Origin: Paragorgia papillata
Lineage: Eukaryota; Cnidaria; Anthozoa; Scleralcyonacea; Coralliidae
DNA length: 64,000 nucleotides
Assembly (NCBI GenBank): GCA_035771165.1
Contig: JAWNZC010000467.1
Coordinates: 651,001-715,000 of the forward strand
Reading direction: 5' to 3'
The translations under genes were made by a program, and so were the position numbers. The number at the start of each line of letters is the position of its first letter. The first letter of the stretch is position 1. Shown piece after piece: positions 36,133 through 47,339 of this stretch. The notes under the pieces are model-generated. The model ran no database searches. It saw only the letters and a list, made by a program, of their open reading frames with translations, and was not told the DNA's origin.

Positions 36133-37072
36133 GCTGACCTGCCAATCTGGGGCTGCACCCAGTGAATGCCAATCTGGGGCTGTACCCAGTGAATGCTAAT
36201 CTGGGACTGCACCCAGTGAATGCCAATCTGGGACTGCACCCAGTGAATGCCAATCTGGGACTGCACCCAGTGAATGCCAATCTGGGACTTGCACCCAGTG
36301 TATGCCAATTTCTGGCACTCGCACCCAGTAAATGCCAATCTGGGACTGCACCCAGTGAATGCCAATCTGGGACTGCACCCAGTGAATGCCAATCTGGGAC
36401 TTGCACCCAGTGTATGCCAATTTCTGGCACTCGCACCCAGTGAATGCCAATCTGGGACTGCACCCAGTGAATGCCAATCTGGGACTGCACCCAGTGAATG
36501 CCGATTTCTGGGACTGCACCCAGTGAATGCCAATCTGGGACTTGCACCCAGTGTATGCCAATCTGGGACTGCACCCAGTGAATGGCAATCTGGGACTTGC
36601 ACCCAGTGTATGCCAATTTCTGGCACTCGCACCCAGTGTATGCCCATCTGGGACTGCACCCAGTGAATGCCAATCTGGGACTGCACCCAGTGTATGCCAA
36701 TCTGGGACTGCACCCAGTGAATGCCAATCTGGGACTTGCACCCAGTGTATGCCAATTTCTGGCACTCGCACCCAGTGAATGCCAATCTGGGGCTGCACCC
36801 AGTTAATGCCAATCTGGAACTTGCACCCAGTGTATGCCCATCTGGGACTGCACCAAGTGAATGCCAATCTGGGACTGCACCCAGTGTATGCCAATCTGTG
36901 ACTGCACCCAGTGAATGCCAATCTGGGACTGCACCCAGTGTATGCCAATTTCTGGCACTTGCACCCAGTGAATGCCAATCTGGGACTGCACCCAGTGAGT
37001 GCCAATTTCTGGAACTGCACCCAGTGTATGCCAATCTGGAACTTGCACCCAGTGTATGCCCATCTGGGGTTG
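36133..37072. repeat. 27-bp minisatellite inside the retroelement
   Basis: About 35 units of the type TGCCAATCTGGGACTGCACC followed by CAGTGAA, with a recurrent variant (CCAATTTCTGGCACTCGCAC). The unit length is a multiple of three and lacks stops in several frames, so both strands show long ORFs (up to 388 codons) built from a 9-residue repeat such as SPRLAFTGC. I see no independent sign that any is a gene. Confidence 0.95.
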
Positions 37073-37179
37073 CGCCCAGTATGCTAGACTGCCAGTCTGG
37101 GGCTGCACCCAGTATGCTAGACTGCCGATCAGGGGGTTGCACCCAAAATATGCTATTGAGCCCATCAAGACCCCAGGAG

Positions 37180-37285
37180 GGGGGGGGGAGGGGGGAGTAG
37201 GGGGGGGGGGGGGTAGGCTGACAAGCAAACAAATTTATTTATTTATTTTATTTATTTATTTATTTATTTTTTTTTAAATTCAACT
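37180..37285. repeat. G-rich run and TTTA tract
   Basis: Plus-strand G blocks of 8 to 13 (37182-37214), able to form a G-quadruplex, followed by (TTTA)n ending in poly-T. Confidence 0.8.
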
Positions 37286-37287
37286 AA

Positions 37288-38217
37288 TTACTTGTGAGCC
37301 ATGCGTGCTGCCATAGAGTCTAAGATTTCTGTAGGTGTTCTTATGTACAATTGGTAAGCGTTGCTTAGCCACCGTCCGAGAGGTTTGATCAAATGATCAG
37401 GAATTCCAACGGATGCCGCTGTCGATGCTGCGCCTATCCGGAAACTGTGACCAGAAAAGTTACCTTCGAGTCCTGCGCGTAACGCCATCGCCTTTAGCCA
37501 TGTAGTTAATGTTGCTCTAGTCAACGGTAGGCCATTTTGGTGCAAAAATAGCGAGCCGTTTCTTCCTCCGCGCTTGTGGAGATAGTGCACAACTACCTTG
37601 ACGGCGCATACGTCGGATTTAGACACTCCTATTCGCAGCACATGCCCTTTTCAAAAGGGATCCGTTTTTGAGCACTTTATTGTCACCATCAGTACATTTG
37701 GGTTATATTTGCTGTCGACCTTAATGTCGCTTAACGCAAGATGCACCCGCGAGTCGAATTTATTAGAGCTTGTAGTAATTTCCCCAGAGCGCAAAAAACC
37801 GTAAAAGGCTGTGCAGCACGCTGCCCAAAATAGAGTATCTTCGTATTTGTTCAGGTCGAGAAGCGGATAGAATCTTTCTAAAATCTCCAATGTGACTGGG
37901 AGACGCTGCCGGGTAGCACCACCTTGGGTACGCTTTATTCCCCTTAAGACACGTTCTAGTCGTAGACAATTGCTCAAAGGATTGGCCAAACCATGCTCGA
38001 GGTGCAAAGACCGCACACCTGCTAAATATACTTTAATCGACTCAGCTTTTAATGTTCGCGATAGATGGGCTGCAAAAGTCATTAATGTCCATTCGCTTGC
38101 AGGTAGAGGGGACCCATTCTCGTTCACCGAGCGGCTCCAGTGACAAAACTCTAAGAATCTGCGTTGGGCAGTCGAATATGTTCGCCGAGTCGAGCCAGCC
38201 AGACCTTGGCACATCAA
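37288..38217 (-). pseudogene. Tyrosine recombinase of the DIRS/Ngaro-like element, broken
   Basis: Two open pieces, 38217-37651 (N-terminal, 188 codons) and 37641-37288 (C-terminal, 117 codons), are separated by a stop and frame change near 37650. The N-terminal piece has the core-binding region (RRTYSTAQRRFLEFC) and the first catalytic arginine (GFLRSGEIT). The C-terminal piece has HSFRIGAA (H-x-x-R), LGRW and the nucleophile tyrosine (AYQLYIRTP). Such enzymes insert the circular cDNA of the element. All catalytic residues survive, but the single break prevents one full-length product. Confidence 0.88.
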
Positions 38218-38234
38218 CTCCCTCGTCCTATTTG

Positions 38235-39735
38235 TCAGAGCTGCAATGTCAGCCGCGCTAGCAAATCTTGAGGTATAATCACGGGTGTCGGGTTGGCTTG
38301 CGGTGCCAGTCGCAAGAACGCCTGCATGTTAAAACGAGACAAAGCATCAGCCACCACATTAGTTTTACCTGGGACATGTGTAGCCATCAATTTAAAATTA
38401 TATCGCGCAGACACCAGAAAAAGCGCGCGAAGGAGGTGCATGATCTTGTCATCTTTTGAAGTGCCGGACGTGATGACAGCAACTACGCCTCTCGTTGTCG
38501 CACAGGAACTGAACGCGTTTACGAGACCACTCCCTACCCCAAATATGGCATGCGAGCACAATGGGCTACATCTCCTTATAAGCCATGCCCAACGGCCGTT
38601 GTGAAGCCAACCACGACCCATTAAACCATTCGCCATTGTAATAGACCCCGTAACCTCTGCTTCCCGACGCATCAGATGCGAGAGACAAATTAGGCATTGG
38701 GGCCCACTCTGGCAAGTCGAAGAAATATACGCCATCCCACGTGGGTAAGAATTCCCGCCACCACGTGATATCCAGCTGGCACTGCTTATTTAAACGTAAA
38801 AAAGGACGGAAACGGTTGGCGCCTTTTAAGAGATCCAATAAGCGTCTGATAAATGTCCAACCGCACGGCACCACCGAGCACGCATGATTCAACTTCCCCA
38901 CCAAAGACTGGAGATCTTTAGGCTTACACCATTTTTTGTCGCCCCACTCGAGTAGCAGCTGGATAAATTCGCTATGCTTATCAGGTGGGAGTCGTGCCGA
39001 CATGGCAATAGAATCTAACTCGATTCCCAGGAAGACAATGCGGGTGGTAGGCCCTTCGCATTTTTCCGGCGATAGAGGGATGCCAAGGTGTTGCGCGGCG
39101 TGATTGATGGCTTTCAGCCGAGTCGCGCATATATCTATACCTGCGGGGCCTAAGGTAAAATAATCGTCTAAATAATGTAAAAGTTCGCGAACGTCGTAAT
39201 TATGAACCAAAATCCACTCAAAGAGGTCGGCTAGACTATTAAAAATACCAGGTGCCGAGCGTAAGCCGAAGGGAAGAGACAAGTCGACATAGTACTGTCC
39301 TTTCCACTGCATGCCCAACAAAAACCTGTCCGATGGATGAACAGGGATTATGCGATAAGCGCTTCGAATGTCAATCTTGCCCATTAACGCTCCCTTTCCT
39401 GTTTTGACAATTAGATCTATCGCATCTTTAACTCGGCAATACTGCAGGCTAAATTCATCTTTCTTTATACCGTCATTGACGCTATGTTCGAATGGGTATG
39501 AGAGATCCAGATTAAGTCACCAGCCCTTGCCCTTTTTTGGAATAACTCCAAAGCGACTAACATGCAAATTCGTTATTGGAGGGGTGCTCGTAGGCCCAAA
39601 CGCGCGTCCCAGACCGACTTCTTTGCCAAGGTACTCGTCTATTACTGACGGGTGTTCATAAGCTGACGGACATGCAATTGGAAGTTGCCGATTTGAGTTG
39701 AGATAAGCTCGAGTGAAAACCAAGTTTAAAACCAT
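38235..39735 (-). pseudogene. Reverse transcriptase-RNase H of the DIRS/Ngaro-like element, broken
   Basis: In order: LHVSRFGVIPKKGKG, an in-frame TGA at about 39517, then MGKIDIRSAYRIIPVHP, LPFGLRSAPGIFN and the palm motif HYLDDYF (near 39180); then the thumb region. RNase H follows with LASDASGSRGYGVYY and, after frameshifts near 38570 and 38490, VPGKTNVVADALSR. The TGA stands where an arginine is usual, consistent with CpG decay. The N-terminal RT part overlaps the end of the gag ORF in another frame. It is not functional as it stands. Confidence 0.88.
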
Positions 39736-41029
39736 AAAAACAACCGTGTAATACGTAATTTACTTTCCGGCGATCCGGATGCGCAATTAATTGCGTCTCT
39801 AAGTTTGTTATGTTTATTGGTGAAACCACGTGGGCTTTTGGCAAAAGTTTGTTAAGCTGCCAAGGTGGTGAAATAACTCTTGCATAGTTTCCAAGTTCTA
39901 CCGATTTTTGTTCATTTTGATCGACCTCTGCGCTCGCGATCTCGGCCTGTTGGGGAACGTTCGCGATAGTTTCGACAGTTGATTGCCCGATGGGGTCCAC
40001 CACATCGATTGCAGTTGTGACGAAATCTACATGATTCTCGCGGGCTGCTGCACGACGCCTCGCCCCTTGTGTCGCGGCCTTCCTGTCGCTAAAACCGATT
40101 GAGGTATGATAGCTATACAAATCGGGCTTCATTTGGCTCCAATCTCTGAGGTTCGACGCTGCGGCTTCGAGGCGAAATGCGCGATCGTAATTATACCAAC
40201 ACATGCCGCTGTAACGCTTGGCCATGCGTATAATGAGCGCCAAGTAAGCAAGCAGATCGCGCGATCGACCGGGGAAAGAAGTTGAAATCACCGCCACGTA
40301 GCTAGTAAAGCACTCCACCCATGTCAAAATATCTGACACCTCTTGCCTCTTTCGCGCGGTGACTTTAGTAACAGGCACGATCGCGCACCCTTCGATGGTA
40401 AATGAAGGCGATTCGGTCGTTGGGGCCTCTAAATTTTCTGGGAGAAGATCGGCCATCTCGAGAAACTTGTTTTCTAGTATTGTCGAAACGACTTTCGGTG
40501 AGATTGGCGGCCGTCCTGGCCCGAGAATAAAGGCAGTTAGCGGCCCGGAGGGACACGCTTGGCAATTTTGATCAGTTGTGAAGTTCAAGCGCCCCGTTTC
40601 GCCTATGTTTGCCCGAATGTTAGAGTTCCCTGCCTGATTCACCAGACTTAGCCCCACCGTGGTCGACTCTGGGTTCGCAATACCAACAAATGAAGGAGCA
40701 GTTAACATACCTTGCTGTGACGGCTGTGAATCGCTGGTCATACCTGAACGAGCCATGTCTGCGACTCCATATCTTTTCTCCGCGCTGCTTCCCGGGATGG
40801 TGTCGCCAAGTTGCTCGAGAGCCTGGATTCGTCCGTGTTGAGGTTCGCGGGACTGTTGATCGGGCGTACGTCCTGACTGTGGTCCATTCGCTTGCGCTAC
40901 GGCTTGCGCTACCACTTCCACGAGGCCAGCTCGGAAATCAGTTGACTGGAAGGCAAGTGACCAATCGACGCTTGTTCGTGTGTGTGTCGCACCACCACTG
41001 CTACTTTCTCCGTCGTTCCCCGTCTCCAT
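39656..41029 (-). CDS. Gag-like ORF of the DIRS/Ngaro-like element
   Basis: An uninterrupted 457-codon frame starting 6 bp inside repeat A1. The first third is low-complexity S/T/Q/G sequence; residues about 225-320 hold the segment ILTWVECFTSYVAVIS ... GMCWYNYDRAFRLEAAAS ... DLYSYHT, typical of the gag of cnidarian DIRS-like elements. The usual following zinc-binding cysteine cluster is not visible. The last ~60 residues (ITNLETQLIAHPDRRKVNYV) look like the start of the RT polyprotein, so a frameshift has probably fused them to gag. Confidence 0.75.
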   Translation of the reverse strand: METGNDGESSSGGATHTRTSVDWSLAFQSTDFRAGLVEVVAQAVAQANGPQSGRTPDQQSREPQHGRIQALEQLGDTIPGSSAEKRYGVADMARSGMTSDSQPSQQGMLTAPSFVGIANPESTTVGLSLVNQAGNSNIRANIGETGRLNFTTDQNCQACPSGPLTAFILGPGRPPISPKVVSTILENKFLEMADLLPENLEAPTTESPSFTIEGCAIVPVTKVTARKRQEVSDILTWVECFTSYVAVISTSFPGRSRDLLAYLALIIRMAKRYSGMCWYNYDRAFRLEAAASNLRDWSQMKPDLYSYHTSIGFSDRKAATQGARRRAAARENHVDFVTTAIDVVDPIGQSTVETIANVPQQAEIASAEVDQNEQKSVELGNYARVISPPWQLNKLLPKAHVVSPINITNLETQLIAHPDRRKVNYVLHGCFYGFKLGFHSSLSQLKSATSNCMSVSL

Positions 41030-41034
41030 TTATA

Positions 41035-41198
41035 TATTTTCGAGAATTTCTTACTTCTTGTATGCTACGTCTTCGCTGTGCCGTCAACGGGCGCAATGAT
41101 CAGCCAAGCGTGGTGTGCCTCTCTCATATTGCATTCTCGCCCCAAGCCCTGCGCAGTTCATTAGTTGTTAACCTTGGTTATCTAATAACCTCATTTAA
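41035..41198 (-). repeat. A1 5' terminal repeat of the retroelement
   Basis: Outer copy of the A repeat, next to the gag start codon; the host transposon sequence resumes at 41199. Confidence 0.9.
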
Positions 41199-41722
41199 AC
41201 GTTTGTTCAAAAAAGTAATTACCCAACCCTTCACTCCCTAGAAAAATGGTTTACCCAACCCATTTCTCTTCAGTACCAACCCCAGGCATAAATAATGAAC
41301 GGTCCCCAAGCCTACGGTAACAATATCACAGAGGAGCCGCTTTCAGTTAGTAGCAAAAACTGTTTCTTTGTTTATATCCTATCACTGTTAATGTTGTTTT
41401 CTATATATTCTGTGTCCTTGAATTATTTTAAACGTATCATATCCATTGCATGTTTTCGTTTGCCAATGCCCATTGTATTTTTTACCTGTGCCTGCCGAGT
41501 CTTATCTTTTTTTAAATAGTTTTCTTATTGTAAAACCACTTGTGACTTAGCATAGCTTGTTTATAATTTGGCGTAAACATTTGAAAAGGAACAATGTTCT
41601 TTCTGTAAAACATAGAAATGTTGTTGAAATATTTATTAACATATAGGTGAAAACAGTATCGCAGCACTTCAGATTTCGAAATGAAACATTGTTTTTGTTA
41701 TATTAGTTTAAAGGGAAATGAG

Positions 41723-42273
41723 AGCATAGGCGGTGGAAGATAGGTTTGGTAAGGGGGGGGCTGAACTTCGAGCGCCGAAAGCGCAAGAAACCTCTAGGGG
41801 GGTCCGGGGGCAAGCCCCCCGGAAAATTTTGAAATCTAGAGTCTCTGAAATGGCATTTCCTGCGTTTTGGGGGTAGATTTTACAGAATTCTAAACGTTAT
41901 AAAACCTTTACCGCCCACAACAATGTTTTCATTATTCTTCATTTTTTTCGGCCTTTCTTTATTCTTGGCATTTCGATATGGCTCATTCATAATACTTCTG
42001 GTCAGCAGCCATCAAATGCTAATACGTGGAGTACTTCATGAAATGAGTTTTGAGCTATAACACGGCACGATTTTTCTTACGATTTTCAACAGGATTGTCA
42101 CCCTGCAGTGATATGGAATTTTCAAAATGCTGTAAATCAAAGATGTATAAATATTCAACGTATAATCACCCTTACCTTCGGCGCAAAGGCAGGGGGGCTC
42201 AGCCGCCATTTTTTCCACATTTGCAAAGTTGGGGGCTTTACCCCCCCCCCCCCCCCCGATTCCGCCGCCTATG
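41723..42273. mobile_element. hAT non-autonomous element with 8-bp target duplication
   Basis: Ends (AG)CATAGGCGG and CCGCCTATG are flanked by GAAATGAG on both sides (41715-41722, 42274-42281). The interior has the hairpin CCGGGGGCAAGCCCCCCGG and a run of 17 C near 42241-42257. No transposase. Internal text matches 18660-18720 and 48960-49040. Confidence 0.88.
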
Positions 42274-42819
42274 GAAATGAGTATAGCCGCGGCAGCGAGC
42301 CAGGCAGTTGTTTGAGTAGTTTCCAACCAATTCAATGTCTTTTGGAAAATGCAAACATTTTTAGATGCTCGTTCAAATCCTGGATGCGACATGCAATTTC
42401 GTTTATCTCAATATCTTTTACCAAATGTCATCCTTAAATTTTTCTTTGTTCTTTGTCACCTTTTTCTTTAAAAAAATTTAAACAGTTTTCTATTTCAAAT
42501 ATTCTACTAGAATTAAAACTATATTTTGATCGTTCTGACAGGAGTGGCCATCTCCAGGCCCCCTATAAAAGGTTTAACATTCTTATATTTTTCGATATTT
42601 CTATACAAAAGCAACAAGACACGGCTGCTAGCAACTTGGCGTACTCGAAATTTGTCGACAAAACAGTTTCTACAACTTTTGAATAAATTGATGGCTTGAA
42701 AATTGTTAAGAAACATACCTGTGGACACTCTTCTACTTAAATTTGTTGACTTTTCTCGTTATTCTATCACATCAGCCTTGTATATCAACATAATCTCCCG
42801 CTTCGGTAAACAAAGTAAA

Positions 42820-42930
42820 ACTGGCCGCCATTTTGTTTTGCCCGCAGGTGAATAGTGCAGGATATCCCGAGCTAGAGGAACCAATCAAATTGCGTGAAAA
42901 GAACTATTCACCTGCGAGGTATATGCTATA
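42820..42930. mobile_element. Small MITE with perfect 14-bp inverted ends
   Basis: CGCAGGTGAATAGT (42843-42856) and ACTATTCACCTGCG (42903-42916) are exact inverted copies 46 bp apart. Flanking GCCGCCATTTTGTTTTGCCC is shared with the diverged copy at 14570-14695. Confidence 0.75.
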
Positions 42931-42937
42931 TATTTAA

Positions 42938-43121
42938 CAAATAGATTCCATTTTGCCGTTGTCTGTTCAGTTATAGATGCACAGATGACGTCACAACGTG
43001 GTAATAACAAAAAAGTGGCCCACGAGACGCAGTCGAGTGGGTCACTGATGTTCTTACCACGTTGTGACGTCCTCTGTGCATCTATAACTGAACAGACAAC
43101 GGAAAAATGGAATCTATTTGT
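42938..43121. mobile_element. Foldback element with ~71-bp arms
   Basis: Arm 42938-43008 is inverted at 43050-43121 with few mismatches (ACAAATAGATTCC at the outside, TTATAGATGCACAGATGACG within). The left arm contains a full CRE palindrome TGACGTCA. The 41-bp centre has its own GTGGCCCAC/GTGGGTCAC pairing. The mirrored ORFs on both strands here are products of the symmetry. Confidence 0.9.
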
Positions 43122-43517
43122 TTCATACAATAAAAAAAATAAGAAAAAACGTTTGATATGGTTCATTGAATTTTCCCGCCAAATTTTCAGGGCATTGGAA
43201 AAGGTGAAACACGCCATCTGACGTGATCCATGATATATACAAAACGAGGAATAACATTGGTTCGTGACATTGCAGTGACGATTTTCATTGGTTCACAGGA
43301 ATAGGAACGAGTGTGATGAAACCCATGCATCTGTCCTGTAATAGATCATGGCTCTCGACCAATGAAAACGTGCAAAACATTTTGGTTATTGTATAAATAG
43401 AAATGGATCCTCCAAAACGCCAACATGGGTACAATCCCCGACCGGATTTACCGCCCACCCTGTCAAGATTCGCGAGGGCTGCTTCGCAAACCACACGAAC
43501 ACGAGGGGATAACAATA

Positions 43518-43544
43518 AATATATATATATATATATATATATAT
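43518..43544. repeat. AT dinucleotide microsatellite
   Basis: A run of about 13 AT units. Confidence 0.95.
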
Positions 43545-46423
43545 TCAGATCGCTCAAACTGATTCGCATTTCAACACGCGTATTTCCTTGGGTATTTTAT
43601 TTGAATAAATTTCAAAAATTACCGAGAAAAGGTGAGCCCTCAGTGTTTTGACCACCGCGGCAGTAGGACTTCAAGTAGTGTAACTAAAATACCTCCTGGC
43701 TTGTATGCACGCAGTGTCAAACAAGGGTTGTTATTTGGAGAAATATTACGAAAATAGTGACAATTACGTGAAATTAATTGTCTTTCAACTGATTTAACTG
43801 CTTAACATACTTAATCTCATCTATATATAGAGGAGGCCATTGGGATTTTCACTATTGCGGAATCAGTCCTGTTTATCATACTGTATTTCGTTAATTTTGC
43901 AGCCTCGGTGGGGTATTTTGTTCTATCCATTCAAGCAGTTTTGGTATTCCTTTAATTTTTTACGCTAATGCGTTTTTTTTACGATTTTTTGTGGCGGTAT
44001 TGCGGTTCGGAGTACCAATGCCCCCTTCAATATAGTGCGCCGTTCTGCTGCTCAGTATTCGCAAAGCTCAAATGCAGTGGCCTAAAACTGAACAGTCCGA
44101 ACAATCATTCAAAGCTATATTCTATGTTTATTTAATCATCCCAATCGCTTAGCGCTCAAGCCGATTACGTGTAGCTGCTCCACTCAAAAGGACAACATTA
44201 GCGCAAATAGTTAAAATGATACTATGACTATGTCGTTTCCACCAAGCGCATAACTTTGCGCGTATAGGAATAATTCCAGTCATTTTTGTTCCAGTAAGTA
44301 ATGAATTGGGTTTGAGACATGTTTCGGCTGCATCTAAGTTGAAGCCGCAACTTTAGGAACGATTTTTGGATGCACAACTGCAAGTGATGGAATAATTTTA
44401 AAATGTGGAGCGCGGTCCGTAAAAATCGCACATGGAGCACCACCCGTAAAAATCTCACGTGCAGCTCGGTCTGTCCGAATTGCACGAGAAGTAGGGTCCT
44501 TAAAAATCGCCCGTACACGGCGGTTTGTTAAAACGGAACATAAAACACGTGTGAAAATCGCATGTGGAGGTTGCAAAGACGACGCGACAACTGTTAAAGT
44601 TGCACAAAATTTTTTGAAAAATCTAATTAGTTCGTAGAGCTTTTGTGGATTTCTTTTAAGAAACAAGCTATTAAGTACAAAACCTATTTTTCATACTGTT
44701 TAGCCTAGTGCCTTATATAGTCACAAATGATATTTTTTGCCAAAGTTTGTCACCTTATCAAGCCGCTATACCGTGCTCCAGAACGTCGACAGTTAACGTT
44801 TGATAAAAAATTTGCGTCGCGGCGGTCGCGCGCTAATGCAAGAAAATCGCTTGTGCGGGAACCGCATATTAAACTGGAAAACAAAGTATGCAGTATAGAC
44901 TGTTTAGCCGCCATTTTCGAATAAGTATGCGCTGGCTACACAATGATATCAACGGCATCTGGGAAAGCGAGCAATCGCTCCCATGGTCTTGTGGCCCGAG
45001 TCAATGTGTCGACGTCCGTTATATGATAACCCAGACTAGCCTTCTTCGCAGACGTTCTTCAATTCGTCGGTACGATCCGAAGATTTTAAGAGAACGTCTG
45101 CAAAGGAGGCTAAGATATAGGCTAAGATATATCTGACTCTCCGGGAATCTTATTGGATTGCAATAGCCTCAAACGCTCAGATTGCTGCGACTCTCCTAGA
45201 TGTATCTTCATATAATATTGTGGCTATCACTGAAACACGGTTAAAATTTGCAGTGATTGAAGCGTTATTAAATTAAACTTCTTACTAGACCAGTTAGATA
45301 TCTCGTTATGTTGCTATCTAATGGCGCATGAATATCCTGTAGTGGCCGGTGAGCTATTGGTGGCTTTGACGTGGCGTCACGGCGGCCATATTTGTGCCCC
45401 AAAACAATAAAACGGCGGCCATATTTGTGTCCTAAATGAATCCCATTGGGATTTAGCTCTATTCTTATTCACAAATTTCCTATTGTTTTAGCAATCCAAT
45501 ATGGCTGTCGGTCACGTGGGAGAAACCCAAGAATAGGGGAATTGGTATGGGAGCTACTCGTCAATACGCTATTTTAAACAAAAATATACAAAAATTTTCA
45601 ACCGTCAATCAAAAAAATATAAAAAATTAAAACAAAAGGCAATAGGGCAATGAGGGTAACAATTATTTTATTCAAAGTATTTTGTATCATAGTATGTACT
45701 GTTCAAATCAGGAAATTGGGCAGTTCAAAGTTAACTGGAGAAGAAGGGAGACTTGCCTTTAGGGGTTGCGACCCAAATCGCATAAACGCGAATATCGAAT
45801 TGAAAATTAATGGAATACCGTAATTACCTAAATTCTGTGCCTAAGCTGTGCAATTACCGAAATACTGTATAAAAAACACCATAAAACCACAATACGAAAA
45901 ACCACAAGGACCCCCGTCGGTTAACAAATCAAGTAAGGCTACTTAAAGTATTTCGCAAATATTGGCTGTTGTTAACCCGAAAAAACGCGGGCTCATTCCT
46001 TTTTCACCGCCATTTTGACTCAGAACGACAGAGCCAGAGTGGACAAGCAAAACGTTGTTGGCTGGAGACCACAAGTAATATCAACACGTCCAACATTCAG
46101 AAATAAGTTATTTAGACTTCCAACTATAGTTTTGCGACAAAATTTAATTGTCCCACGCTACCGTAAGTTTTCATGCATCTATCTGCCTAACTATAGGAGT
46201 TTTAATGTTTACCCGGAATTCAATAATTCTTAACTGTTTATTACACAATCTCAGAAATATCAGGATATGGAAAAGTAACGTGTTCGAAAAATTAAACCAC
46301 ATGTATAACTTAAGTTTACTTAGATACCTGCTTATTTTCTATTTTCTTTAGCCTGCAATCAGGCTTGCTAAGGAGTAAAGAGTAAGGACCGCATGTAATC
46401 ATATGAAATTTTGGTAGTTTCGT
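43545..46423. other. Stretch without a recognisable gene
   Basis: ORFs are short and without motifs. A minus-strand 110-codon ORF (44334-44666) contains loose 36-bp repeats (RAIF-like 12-residue units), and GGCGGCCATATTTGTG is repeated at about 45382 and 45414. Nothing supports a gene. Confidence 0.4.
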
Positions 46424-46645
46424 CTAATACACGACTTTCGAATCTCAGTTCCGAATTGGGATAAAACTCATTTCAATTCATAACATCAGGCAAAGACTGA
46501 TAGTATTAATTTGCATTGCATTTGAATTTCCAAACTCAATTATACGGAGACCTCGAGGCTAGATGTTATGAACTGAAATGAGTTTTATCCCGACTCAAAA
46601 CGCGTCATGCTGATGCGCAGTTGAGATACGAAAGTCGTGTATTGG
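46424..46645. mobile_element. 222-bp MITE with ~60-bp inverted arms
   Basis: CTAATACACGACTTTCG at the left is inverted at the right (CGAAAGTCGTGTATTGG); further in, GGATAAAACTCATTTCA is inverted as TGAAATGAGTTTTATCC. No ORF. Confidence 0.85.
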
Positions 46646-47339
46646 TTAAAAAGAAATTATAGTTAAATACACTGTTTTGATTGGTGTCTATTGACTCCTT
46701 CACGGAAGCTATGGCGTCGATAACTAGAGTTGATACAAAATAATTTCTCTATAGCTGTCAGCCGGTCCACGAATTATTTACCTGTTTAATCTTTTAAACC
46801 AGTACAAGAAGAGTGTATCAGACGCATAATCTGTCGTGGTGAAGACGTTTTAGCGCTTGTACTAGCGGGTTTTGGCAAAAGCTTAATATGCCAGCTCCTT
46901 TGGGAAGTGTACAAAAACTTGCGCTCACTGTACTTGAAACAGGTGAAAGGAAGCAATTCGTAATAAATGTAGTTAAAGTCCTCTTAACTAGTAAGGTAAC
47001 AGCAAGTTCTGAACTTGTCAAGGGCCGTATGTGGGGTAAGCGGCGGGCGCAGCATTAAGCGAGTCGAAAGAACGTGACAAAGAGATTGCTGATGGCAAAT
47101 ACAATAGCAGTGCTGAACAATGGCTTAAGGCTAGTTAATTTCCACTCAAGAAAATCTTCCGCAGAATAGGAACGGACTAACGGACAGCGAAATCTCCTTT
47201 GTGTTAAAGTTCAGACCGAGAGCTCACAAGACAAAGCAAATTTTCCGTTCCTGTCCTGAGGAAAATTTTACCGAGAGGAAACAAACCTTTTGTCACCGAT
47301 GGAAGATCAGTCAGAGTTTTTCTGACATATTAATAGAGC
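46646..47339. other. No feature recognised
   Basis: Intergenic sequence between a MITE and a LINE fragment; short ORFs only. Confidence 0.35.

Larger units (their letters stand above)
35427..41198 (-). mobile_element. DIRS/Ngaro-like tyrosine-recombinase retrotransposon with split direct repeats
   Basis: Read on the minus strand the order is repeat A1 (41198-41035), gag-like ORF, RT-RNase H, tyrosine recombinase, minisatellite, then B1 (35944-35809), A2 (35808-35641) and B2 (about 35573-35427). A1-ORFs-B1-A2-B2 is the split-direct-repeat design of PAT and Ngaro elements, which integrate a circular DNA with a tyrosine recombinase and make no target duplication; none is seen. No methyltransferase domain was noticed, favouring Ngaro-like over PAT. 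The coding part has a nonsense codon and frameshifts. Confidence 0.88.
33176..41306. mobile_element. Large TIR DNA transposon interrupted by a retroelement
   Basis: Left TIR 33176-33220 and right TIR 41262-41306 match over 45 bp with about four mismatches; both begin GGGACCGTT and contain TTATG..TGGGGTTGGTAC. Subterminal ACCCAACCC motifs recur at both ends. Removing the nested retroelement leaves about 2.36 kb. The superfamily is uncertain: GGG-type ends suggest Zator or a related group, but no clear target duplication or DDE motif was found. Confidence 0.75.

Noticed and set aside
36066..37232. 388-codon and other long ORFs on both strands
   Set aside because: They come from a stop-free 27-bp tandem unit; no conserved start, domain or splice context. 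Recorded as a minisatellite and as a question in the findings.
42885..43221. Two similar ORFs on opposite strands
   Set aside because: They are mirror readings of the foldback arms.
44334..44666. 110-codon minus-strand ORF with repeated RAIF-like units
   Set aside because: Weak internal 36-bp repetition explains the open frame; no other support.
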